From an uncultured Oscillospiraceae bacterium (lineage in GTDB: Bacteria > Bacillota > Clostridia > Oscillospirales > Oscillospiraceae), in NCBI GenBank assembly GCA_934591815.1, contig CAKTPV010000012.1:1-64000 (forward strand): 64,000 nucleotides of DNA, written 5' to 3'. Positions within the stretch are counted from its first letter, which is position 1. Each line of letters starts with the position of its first letter. Positions 34,371 through 41,377 of the stretch are shown here, piece after piece. The notes beneath the pieces were generated by a model that saw only the letters and a program-made list of their open reading frames with translations, ran no database searches and was not told the origin of the DNA. The translations under genes were made by a program, and so were the position numbers.

Positions 34371-36533
34371 ATGCAGACCATCCCTCAGATACTGGCCAAG
34401 GAGCTGGACAAGCCCCAGCCGTATATCGAAAATGTCATCGCCCTGCTGGACGAGGGCAACACCATCCCCTTTATCGCCCGCTACCGCAAGGAGCAGCACG
34501 GCTCCATGGACGACACCGCCCTGCGTAAGCTGGAGGACCGGCTGCGCTATCTGCGGAATCTGGCAGCCCGACGGGAGGAGGTCAAGTCCGCCATCGCCGC
34601 GCAGGAGAAGCTGACGGAGGCGCTGGCCGCCGCCATCGACAACGCCGCCACGCTGGCGGAGGTGGAGGATCTGTACCGCCCCTACAAGCAGAAGCGCCGC
34701 ACCCGTGCCACCATCGCCCGGGAAAAGGGGCTGACACCGCTGGCGGAGCTGCTGCTGGCGCAGGCAGAGGACTGCCCCGCGCCGGAGGACGCCGCCCAAG
34801 CCTACCTCGACCCGGAAAAGGGCGTGGAGACGGTGGCGGACGCCTTGCAGGGTGCCAATGACATCATTGCCGAGCTGCTCAGCGACGACGCGGATCTCCG
34901 CAAGACGCTGCGGGGTCTGCTGATGCGGCAGGGTCACCTGCGCAGTCTGGCCGCCAAGGAGGAGGACAGCGTCTACCGGCTGTACTACGACTTCGATCAG
35001 CCGCTGCCCAAGCTGGCGGGGCACCAGATCCTCGCCGTCAACAGGGGCGAGAAGGAGGGCTTTCTCTCCGTCACCGTGCTGCTGGACAGAATCGCGGCGC
35101 TGGACAAGGTGCAGCAGGCGGTGGTAAAGTCCGGCTCGGCGGCCTCGGCCTTTGTGTCCGCCGCCTGCGAGGACGCCTACGACCGGCTGATCTACCCCTC
35201 GCTGGAGCGGGAGGCCCGCTCCACCCTGACCGATACCGCCAGCGAGGGCGCTATCGGACAGTTTGCCCTGAACCTGAAGCCGCTTTTGATGCAGCCGCCG
35301 GTAAAGGGTCACGTCACCATGGGCTTAGATCCCGGCTATGCCCACGGCTGCAAGGTGGCGGTGATCGACGGCACCGGCAAGGTGCTGGACACCACGGTGG
35401 TCTACCCCACCTATGGCGAGCGGCAGAAAAAGGATGCCATCGCCAAGCTGACGGCCCTGTGCAAAAAGCACGGCGTCACCCACATCGCCATCGGCAACGG
35501 CACCGCCAGCCGTGAGACGGAGCAGATGGCGGTGGAGATGCTCCGCGGTCTGCCCGGTGTCAGTTATATGATCGTCAACGAGGCGGGCGCCTCCGTCTAC
35601 TCCGCCAGCAAGCTGGCGGCGGAGGAGTTCCCCGATTACGACGTGAACCTGCGCAGCGCCGTGTCCATCGCCCGGCGGATGCAGGATCCGCTGGCGGAGC
35701 TGGTGAAGATCGACCCCAAGGCCATCGGCGTGGGACAGTACCAGCATGATATGCCCCAGAAGCGGCTGGACGAGGCGCTCTCCGGTGTGGTGGAGGACTG
35801 CGTCAACGCCGTCGGCGTGGATGTGAACACCGCCTCCGCCAGCCTCTTGAGCCGGGTGTCCGGCCTCACCGCCGCCACCGCCAAGAACATCGTGAAATAC
35901 CGGGAGGACAACGGCATCTTCCCCGACCGGAAGCGGCTTTTGAAGGTGCCGAAGCTGGGTCCCAAGGCCTTCGAGCAGTGCGCCGGCTTCCTGCGCGTGC
36001 CGGAGAGCCGCTCCGTGCTGGACAACACCGGCGTCCACCCGGAGAGCTACGCCGCGGCGGAGCAGCTGCTGACGCTGTGCGGCTACACGGCGGAGGACGT
36101 GAAAAACGGCGATATTCCCCTGCTGGCCCAGAAGGTGAAGCTGCTGGGTGAGGAGAAGACCGCCGCCAAGCTGGGCATCGGTCTGCCCACCCTGCGGGAC
36201 GTGGTGAAGGAGCTGATGAAGCCCGGCCGGGACGTGCGGGACGACCTGCCCGCCCCCATCCTGCGCACCGACGTGCTGGAGATCAAGGATCTGAAGGCTG
36301 GCATGGTGCTCACCGGCACGGTACGCAACGTCATCGACTTCGGCGTATTTGTGGATATCGGCGTCCATCAGGACGGTCTGGTGCATATCTCGCAGGTGTG
36401 CAACAAGTTCATCAAGCACCCCTCGGAGATCGTGGCCGTGGGCGACGTCGTCAAGGTGGTGGTGCTGGAGGTGGACGAGAAAAAGCACCGCATCAGCCTC
36501 TCCATGAAGCAGGTACCCAAGGACACCCCGTGA
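34371..36533 (+). CDS. tex: Tex-family S1 RNA-binding transcription accessory protein
   Basis: A 720-residue Tex protein. Domains in order are an N-terminal helical region, a YqgF-like RNase H fold (about 320-450, GLDPGYAHGCKVAVID), helix-hairpin-helix repeats (about 490-570, VNTASASLLSRVSGLT) and an S1 domain at the C-terminus (about 640-712, GMVLTGTVRNVIDFGVFVDIG). It binds RNA and is an essential or stress-related transcription accessory factor in some bacteria. AAGGAG precedes the ATG at 34371. A terminator overlapping the spoIIID stop follows. Confidence 0.95.
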   Translation: MQTIPQILAKELDKPQPYIENVIALLDEGNTIPFIARYRKEQHGSMDDTALRKLEDRLRYLRNLAARREEVKSAIAAQEKLTEALAAAIDNAATLAEVEDLYRPYKQKRRTRATIAREKGLTPLAELLLAQAEDCPAPEDAAQAYLDPEKGVETVADALQGANDIIAELLSDDADLRKTLRGLLMRQGHLRSLAAKEEDSVYRLYYDFDQPLPKLAGHQILAVNRGEKEGFLSVTVLLDRIAALDKVQQAVVKSGSAASAFVSAACEDAYDRLIYPSLEREARSTLTDTASEGAIGQFALNLKPLLMQPPVKGHVTMGLDPGYAHGCKVAVIDGTGKVLDTTVVYPTYGERQKKDAIAKLTALCKKHGVTHIAIGNGTASRETEQMAVEMLRGLPGVSYMIVNEAGASVYSASKLAAEEFPDYDVNLRSAVSIARRMQDPLAELVKIDPKAIGVGQYQHDMPQKRLDEALSGVVEDCVNAVGVDVNTASASLLSRVSGLTAATAKNIVKYREDNGIFPDRKRLLKVPKLGPKAFEQCAGFLRVPESRSVLDNTGVHPESYAAAEQLLTLCGYTAEDVKNGDIPLLAQKVKLLGEEKTAAKLGIGLPTLRDVVKELMKPGRDVRDDLPAPILRTDVLEIKDLKAGMVLTGTVRNVIDFGVFVDIGVHQDGLVHISQVCNKFIKHPSEIVAVGDVVKVVVLEVDEKKHRISLSMKQVPKDTP

Positions 36534-36571
36534 AAAAACGGTGCCCCGCCAGCAGACGGGGCGCCGTTTTT
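36534..36571. terminator. Bidirectional terminator between tex and spoIIID
   Basis: A 15-bp stem with A5 and T5 ends. It serves the converging tex and spoIIID genes and overlaps the spoIIID stop codon. Confidence 0.85.
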
Positions 36572-36818
36572 ATGTACCCTTGTACTTTTTCCGCGTGGCC
36601 AGACCGCCCCGGATGTGCCGCTGGGCCTTGTTCTCCTCCAGCACCGCCTTGACCTGCGTGTAGAGCGCCCGGTCATACAGCGGCAGACGCTCCGAAAGGT
36701 CCTTGTGCACCGTGGACTTGCTGACCCCGAACTTTTTGGCGGCGGCGCGGACGGTCGTCCGGTTTTCTATGAGGTAAAGGGCCAGCTCCTCGGCCCGCTG
36801 TTCCAGATTCTCTCGGAT
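36570..36818 (-). CDS. spoIIID: Sporulation transcriptional regulator SpoIIID, with no canonical start codon
   Basis: An 82-residue protein recognised as SpoIIID, the mother-cell DNA-binding regulator of sporulation. The helix-turn-helix segment reads AAAKKFGVSKSTVHKDLSER, followed by the basic tail RHIRGGLATRKKYK. The frame has no ATG, GTG or TTG ahead of the helix-turn-helix: an in-frame TAG lies 15 bases upstream of an ATC (36818-36816). That ATC is nine bases after AGGAG and aligns with the initiator Met of B. subtilis SpoIIID. I therefore set the start at ATC; a CTG at residue 5 is the only other candidate. Either it uses a rare initiator or it has lost its start. Confidence 0.8.
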   Translation of the reverse strand: MRENLEQRAEELALYLIENRTTVRAAAKKFGVSKSTVHKDLSERLPLYDRALYTQVKAVLEENKAQRHIRGGLATRKKYKGT

Positions 36819-36890
36819 AGAGCACCACTCCTAACTGTCGGTTGGTCTATCTATATGCCCTGCCGAGAGCAGTTATGCCCGCAGAAACGC

Positions 36891-36924
36891 GCAGAGCCGC
36901 ACACCCGACGGTGTGCGGCTCTGT
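36891..36924. terminator. Terminator after the glutaminase-domain gene
   Basis: A 14-bp stem CAGAGCCGCACACC/GGTGTGCGGCTCTG with a CGAC loop, downstream of the minus-strand gene at 36959-37537. The minus-strand T tail is modest (CGCGTTTC). Confidence 0.6.
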
Positions 36925-36958
36925 GCTGTATGTAAGGAGAGAGTCTGGTAAAATAAAT

Positions 36959-37537
36959 TCAGGCGGCGCCTACGCTGTCGTCATAGCGGATGAAGCGGCC
37001 ATCCTCGTAATAGTGACCCGGCGGAAACGGCTGTACACGGCGGCACAGCCCTATCAGGCTCGCCGCATCGCTGGCAAACACCGTGTTCCCGGCATCGTCC
37101 TGTCCGTAGTACAGCGGCCGCTGACCGGCGCTGTCCCGGGCGGCGATGAAATGCCCGCTGCGGTGGTCAAACAGGATCAGCGCAAACTCGCCGTTAAGCA
37201 TTCCGAACATTTTCACGCCGTACTCACGGTACAGCGGCAGCAGCAGTTCACAGTCGCAGCGGCTGCGGAAGGTGTAGCCTCTGGCCTGCAAGCCCGCCCG
37301 CAGTCCGCCGTAGCCGATGAGCTCGCCGCTGCACACCGCATAGCTGCCGTCCAGCGTCAGCGGCTGCAGCTCCTGCGCCGGATGCTCCCCCGACGCATGG
37401 CGGTGGTATCCCAGCAGGCCGCAGCCCACATCTACGATGCGGTTTTCCCCATGGCCACGGGGTGCTGCCTGCGTCAAGCCCTTGGTAAAGTCTGTAATAT
37501 CACTGCATGTTCCGCAAAAACCCATGATCGTCCGCAT
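36959..37537 (-). CDS. Stand-alone AsnB-type glutaminase domain, apparently catalytically degenerate
   Basis: A 192-residue protein that aligns with the N-terminal glutamine amidotransferase domain of asparagine synthetase B and stops before the synthetase domain. It begins MRTIMGFCG, so the nucleophilic cysteine at position 2 of AsnB (MCGFCG) is absent. The NGE motif that holds Asn74 reads SGE, and RHRGPD reads PRGHGEN. The CDCE segment retains the aspartate. The domain is thus probably inactive. The reading frame is intact, with AAGGAGG before the ATG and its own strong promoter. It may be a remnant or a regulatory pseudoenzyme. Confidence 0.75.
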   Translation of the reverse strand: MRTIMGFCGTCSDITDFTKGLTQAAPRGHGENRIVDVGCGLLGYHRHASGEHPAQELQPLTLDGSYAVCSGELIGYGGLRAGLQARGYTFRSRCDCELLLPLYREYGVKMFGMLNGEFALILFDHRSGHFIAARDSAGQRPLYYGQDDAGNTVFASDAASLIGLCRRVQPFPPGHYYEDGRFIRYDDSVGAA

Positions 37538-37582
37538 GATAGATGCCTCCTTCGTCAGATTTTTTCAGGGTGCCTGCGCACT

Positions 37583-37633
37583 TAAAAAAAGCGGCAAAGG
37601 CGCCAGAGAGAACCTCTCCAAGGCGCCTTTGCC
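37583..37633 (-). terminator. Attenuator-like terminator in the leader of the glutaminase-domain gene
   Basis: On the minus strand a 12-bp perfect stem GGCAAAGGCGCC/GGCGCCTTTGCC with an 18-base loop is followed by GCTTTTTTT. It lies directly after the predicted transcript start and 46 bases before the ATG, with no gene ending here. Confidence 0.75.
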
Positions 37634-37645
37634 TTTGATGTGCGT

Positions 37646-37674
37646 ATTATAGGTCTTTGTGATTCTTTTGTCAA
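37646..37674 (-). promoter_or_regulatory. Consensus promoter of the glutaminase-domain gene
   Basis: Perfect TTGACA (37674-37669) and TATAAT (37651-37646) with a 17-base spacer on the minus strand. The rest of the gap to 37821 has no gene I can support. Confidence 0.9.
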
Positions 37675-37821
37675 TCGCCGTTTTTCACACACTTCTTACA
37701 GAACAAACCTCTTTCTTTTAGGCAATTTTATTGTTTAAAGCGCTAAGCCGCTCTGTGCCGTGCGGAAAAGCCGCACCTCCTTACACGGGTGCTCTACCGC
37801 CCGCAGGCCGCGCCGCACAAC

Positions 37822-37860
37822 AAGAGCGCCGTTTTCGGAATGACCGAAAACGGCGCTCTT
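37822..37860. terminator. Terminator after the LysR gene
   Basis: A 17-bp stem AAGAGCGCCGTTTTCGG/CCGAAAACGGCGCTCTT with an AATGA loop. It is nine bases beyond the stop of the minus-strand LysR gene. Confidence 0.75.
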
Positions 37861-37869
37861 TCTCTTTTT

Positions 37870-38724
37870 TCAGCGGGCGTTCTGGTATTGCCGCTTCAGA
37901 AACGACAGAAACAGCCGCGCCGGGGAATTGGCTGCCGGCATGGCCTTCACCGCCACGCCCAGACGCCGGGACAGCGGCTGATCCAGCGGGATGACCCGTA
38001 CCCGATTCTCGTAGCCCGCCAGCGAGTAGGCGGACAGCACCGATACGCCCAGCCCTCCCGCCACCATGGACAATATGGCGCCGTCGTCGGAGGCCGTTAC
38101 CTCCAGCCGCGGCGTGTCCGCGGGCAGATACTGCTCCACATACTGCTCCGGGCAGGAGAGGAACGGCTCCTGCATCAGCCGTGCCAGCGAGATGGTCTCC
38201 CCCGTCCACGGGAAGTCCGGCGGTGTCACCGCCACCAGCGGCGCGTCCGTCAGCGGCGTCCACTGGAACCCGCGGGCGCAGTTTTCATCCACGATGGCCA
38301 GCTGGATGCGATCCTCGTCCAGTGCGGCGGCCAGCTCGTTGCCCTGCACCAGCACGTCCACCTTGATCTCCGGGTGCTGCTTGCGGAACTTCCGCAGCAG
38401 CTCCGGCAGCCGGGCACGGGCAATGCTGGCAAAGCACCCGATCCGCAGGGCGTGGCTGTGGGCCTCCCCCTGTGCCTCCGCCTCCTGCCGCAGGGCGTCG
38501 CAGGCGGTGATAACGCCGTGGATATAGGGGAGCAGGCGCTCGCCCTCCTCCGACAGGCGAACGCCCTTGCTGCTGCGCAGCAGCAGCGTGCAGCCAAGCT
38601 CCGCCTCCAGCTTGCTGACCAGATGGGTCATGGCGGACTGGGTATATCCCAGTTGTGCGGCAGCCTTTCCAAAGCTGCCGCACTGTACGGCTGTCAGCAG
38701 CGCCCGCAGCTTACTATCATCCAT
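37870..38724 (-). CDS. LysR-family transcriptional regulator
   Basis: A 284-residue LysR regulator. The N-terminal helix-turn-helix is at residues 3-62 (LRALLTAVQCGSFGKAAAQL, then YTQSAMTHLVSKLEAEL). The rest is a periplasmic-binding-like effector domain (about 85-280). It is slightly short for the family (about 295). The ATG at 38724 has AAGGAGAG upstream; an open frame upstream to 38910 is non-homologous. It is divergent from brnQ, with a 25-bp palindrome between them, so it probably regulates brnQ in response to an amino acid. The effector is not identifiable. Confidence 0.92.
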   Translation of the reverse strand: MDDSKLRALLTAVQCGSFGKAAAQLGYTQSAMTHLVSKLEAELGCTLLLRSSKGVRLSEEGERLLPYIHGVITACDALRQEAEAQGEAHSHALRIGCFASIARARLPELLRKFRKQHPEIKVDVLVQGNELAAALDEDRIQLAIVDENCARGFQWTPLTDAPLVAVTPPDFPWTGETISLARLMQEPFLSCPEQYVEQYLPADTPRLEVTASDDGAILSMVAGGLGVSVLSAYSLAGYENRVRVIPLDQPLSRRLGVAVKAMPAANSPARLFLSFLKRQYQNAR

Positions 38725-38874
38725 AGGGCTCTCTCCTTCGACACTTTGCACAACAATTGCATAATTATTTTTCAATATATCACAATACAATTTTGATTTC
38801 AACATGATTTTTGTCAATTTTCCGCCGATTTCATCTGCTTTTCTGGCTGGATTTTTGCCGCCATAACTTTTTTT

Positions 38875-38899
38875 AATGACCCCATCAATAACGGTCATT
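38875..38899. promoter_or_regulatory. Inverted repeat in the lysR-brnQ intergenic region
   Basis: AATGACC and GGTCATT separated by 11 bases form a perfect 7-11-7 inverted repeat. LysR-type boxes usually have this dyad form with a T-N11-A core. It lies 95 bases before brnQ. Confidence 0.5.
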
Positions 38900-38993
38900 T
38901 CCGCAGTCATGAAAAAAATGATACACTATATTTATATTTTGCATGACGGAACACTTGCAGAATTCGGAACAAAAAAGAGGAGACGATACGATT

Positions 38994-40310
38994 ATGCAGA
39001 AGAAAAACAACTCCCTCCGCGACATGATCGTGGTGGGCTTCGCGTTGTTTTCCATGTTCTTCGGCGCGGGCAACGTGGTGTTCCCGCCCTATCTCGGCAT
39101 GGAAGCAGGCCCCCAGTGGCTGGCAGGCTTTTCCGCCTATTTCATTGCGGACATCGGCCTTGCGCTGCTGGGTATGTTCGCCCTGCTGCGCGTGGGCAGC
39201 AGCGAGGCCGTCATCAGCCGCGTAGGCAAGGTACCTGCCGAGCTTTTGATGTGCGCCATCATTCTGTGCATCGGCCCCATGGTGGCCATCCCCCGCACCT
39301 CTGCCACCACGTTTGAGATGGCCATCTCCCCCAACCTCTCAGGTGTGTCCCCGGTGCTGTTTTCCGTGCTGTTCTTTGCGCTGATCCTTGTGCTGTGCAT
39401 CAAGGAATCCGCCGTGGTGGACATCGTGGGCAAGATCCTGACGCCGCTGCTGCTGCTGGGTCTGTTCGCCATTATCATCAAGGGCGTCGTCACCCCGGTA
39501 GGCGAGATCTCCGCGCTGCCCCAGATCTCCAATGTGACCGTCACCGGCATCAAGGCCGGCTACCAGACCATGGACGCGCTGGCCGCCCTGCCCTTCGGCA
39601 TCATCGTGCTGCAAAGCGTCACCGCCAAGGGCTACGACAACAGCAAAAAGCAGTTCCGGGTGGTCGGCGGCTCCGCTATTCTGGCCGGTGTGCTCCTGCT
39701 GGCCGTGTACATGGGCCTTGCCTATCTGGGCGCCACCGTATCCGGCCAGTACAACGGCACCATCGGCCGCGCCCAGCTGGTCATGGCCATTGTGGAGGCG
39801 CTGATGGGCAAGGTGGGCATGATCCTGTTCGGTGTTGTCGTGGGTCTGGCCTGCGTCACCACCGCCATCGCCCTGACCAGCTCCGCCGCCGCCTATTTCG
39901 CCGAGCTGTGCCGCGGCAAGGTGCCCTATAAGGCATTCGTCATCGCCATCTGCGTGTTCAGCGCCGTGGTATCCAATCTGGGTCTTGACCGCATCGTGGC
40001 GGTGGCAGCCCCCGTGCTGGACGTCATCTATCCCCCCACGCTGGTGCTGATCTTCATCTCCCTGCTGATGCCCCGGGTGCCGGATCACGTCAGCCGCGGC
40101 GCCTGCATCGGCGCGCTGATCACCAGCGTGCTTTGCACCCTCACCGCCCACGGCGTCAACATTCCCGTTGTGACCAGTCTGCCGCTGTACGATCTGGGTC
40201 TGAGCTGGCTGATCCCCGCCGCCGTGTTCGGTCTGGCAGCATCCCTGCTTCCCTTCCGCGTCCGCAGCCGCGAGAAGCGCATCGCCCCGCTCCCCAACGA
40301 GGAGCATTGA
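38994..40310 (+). CDS. brnQ: Branched-chain amino acid transport system II carrier protein
   Basis: A 438-residue Na+-coupled carrier for leucine, isoleucine and valine with about 12 membrane helices. The N-terminus has DMIVVGFALFSMFFGAGNVVF (PF05525 signature) and the end has SWLIPAAVFGLAASLLPF before a basic tail. The ATG at 38994 has AGAGGAGA upstream; an in-frame ATG at 38943 would add 17 poorly conserved residues and is rejected. It is a monocistronic unit with its own terminator, divergent from a LysR gene. Confidence 0.93.
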   Translation: MQKKNNSLRDMIVVGFALFSMFFGAGNVVFPPYLGMEAGPQWLAGFSAYFIADIGLALLGMFALLRVGSSEAVISRVGKVPAELLMCAIILCIGPMVAIPRTSATTFEMAISPNLSGVSPVLFSVLFFALILVLCIKESAVVDIVGKILTPLLLLGLFAIIIKGVVTPVGEISALPQISNVTVTGIKAGYQTMDALAALPFGIIVLQSVTAKGYDNSKKQFRVVGGSAILAGVLLLAVYMGLAYLGATVSGQYNGTIGRAQLVMAIVEALMGKVGMILFGVVVGLACVTTAIALTSSAAAYFAELCRGKVPYKAFVIAICVFSAVVSNLGLDRIVAVAAPVLDVIYPPTLVLIFISLLMPRVPDHVSRGACIGALITSVLCTLTAHGVNIPVVTSLPLYDLGLSWLIPAAVFGLAASLLPFRVRSREKRIAPLPNEEH

Positions 40311-40331
40311 TCTGATGTGACCCTACCCTCC

Positions 40332-40373
40332 AAGGCAGGAGAATGTCCGATGGACATTCTCCTGCCTTTTTTC
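40332..40373 (+). terminator. Terminator after brnQ
   Basis: A 17-bp stem AAGGCAGGAGAATGTCC/GGACATTCTCCTGCCTT with a three-base loop and T6. Confidence 0.92.
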
Positions 40374-40455
40374 GTCCCATTCCGGTATCCTTAACGCGCC
40401 TTTAGCGTCTGGTGGGCGTATAATACGGCATCAACAGAAGAAACGGAGCGAGGTT

Positions 40456-41376
40456 ATGGATATTTGGAAGGAGCTGCGGGACGAGGGCATCGAACCGTCG
40501 CTGCTGGAGGAGATACAGCACTTTCGGGCGGCACACCCCGTACCACCGGAGGCGGAGGCACGCATTCCCGTACCCCAGTGCCTCTACTACGGCAAGGAGG
40601 TCTGGGAGAGCGCGGCGGCTGCGCTGCTGTGCGGCCAGCATCTGCTGCTGGCGGGGCCGAAGGCCACCGGAAAAAACGTGCTGGCGGAGAATCTGGCCGC
40701 CGTGTTCGGCCGCCCCGTGTGGGACGTATCCATGTACGTCAACGTGGACGCCGCCGCCCTGATCGGCGCGGACACCCTGCAAAAGGGCGAGGTGGTGTTC
40801 CGGGAGGGGCCTATCTGCCGCTGCGCCCGTCTGGGCGGCTTCGGTGTGTTGGACGAGGTGAACATGGCCAAAAATGAGGCGCTGGCTGTGCTCCACGCCA
40901 CGCTGGATCACCGGCGGGTCATCGACGTGCCGGGCTACGAGCGCATCACGCTGGACGACGCCACCCGCTTCATCGGCACCATGAACTACGGCTACGCCGG
41001 TACCCGCGAGCTCAACGAGGCGCTGGTATCCCGCTTTGCGGTGCTGGATATGCCGGTGATCTCCGATACCGACCTGCAAAAGCTGCTGCGCCGCACGTTC
41101 CCCACCCTATCAGCCAAGTGGGCGGAGCAATTCGCCCTTCTGTTCCGCGACCTGCGGCAGAAGTGCGACAGCGGCGAGATCTCTACCAAGACGCTGGATC
41201 TCCGGGGCCTGCTGGCGGCGCTGCGCCTGATGGAGACGGGCATCCCCTCCGGACAGGCCCTGAAGCTGGGCATCATCAACAAGGCCTTTGAGCCCTTTGA
41301 GCGGCAGCTGGCTGCCGACACGGTCTGGGCGCGGGTCCCGCAGGATCTCAGCGGCAGCCAGTTGTTCGGAGCGTAA
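40456..41376 (+). CDS. MoxR/CbbQ-type AAA+ ATPase
   Basis: A 306-residue AAA+ protein. Walker A reads AGPKATGKN (about residues 70-78), with asparagine at the usual Ser/Thr position. Walker B is FGVLDEVNM and the sensor region is FIGTMNYGYAGTRELNEAL. Proteins of this group pair with VWA-domain partners to remodel or insert metals into enzyme complexes. Here such a partner starts two bases after the stop. A TATAAT box at 40419-40424 lies upstream with a weak -35. No client enzyme is adjacent, so the target is unknown. Confidence 0.9.
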   Translation: MDIWKELRDEGIEPSLLEEIQHFRAAHPVPPEAEARIPVPQCLYYGKEVWESAAAALLCGQHLLLAGPKATGKNVLAENLAAVFGRPVWDVSMYVNVDAAALIGADTLQKGEVVFREGPICRCARLGGFGVLDEVNMAKNEALAVLHATLDHRRVIDVPGYERITLDDATRFIGTMNYGYAGTRELNEALVSRFAVLDMPVISDTDLQKLLRRTFPTLSAKWAEQFALLFRDLRQKCDSGEISTKTLDLRGLLAALRLMETGIPSGQALKLGIINKAFEPFERQLAADTVWARVPQDLSGSQLFGA

Positions 41377-41377
41377 C

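Noticed and set aside
37770-37800. tRNA-like bases (CTCTACC and neighbouring GC pairs) on the minus strand
   Set aside because: No cloverleaf, no T-loop motif and no anticodon arm could be formed; chance similarity is more likely.
38725-38910. Extension of the LysR protein to 38910
   Set aside because: No homology in that part; it would overlap the putative operator, and AAGGAGAG is placed for 38724.
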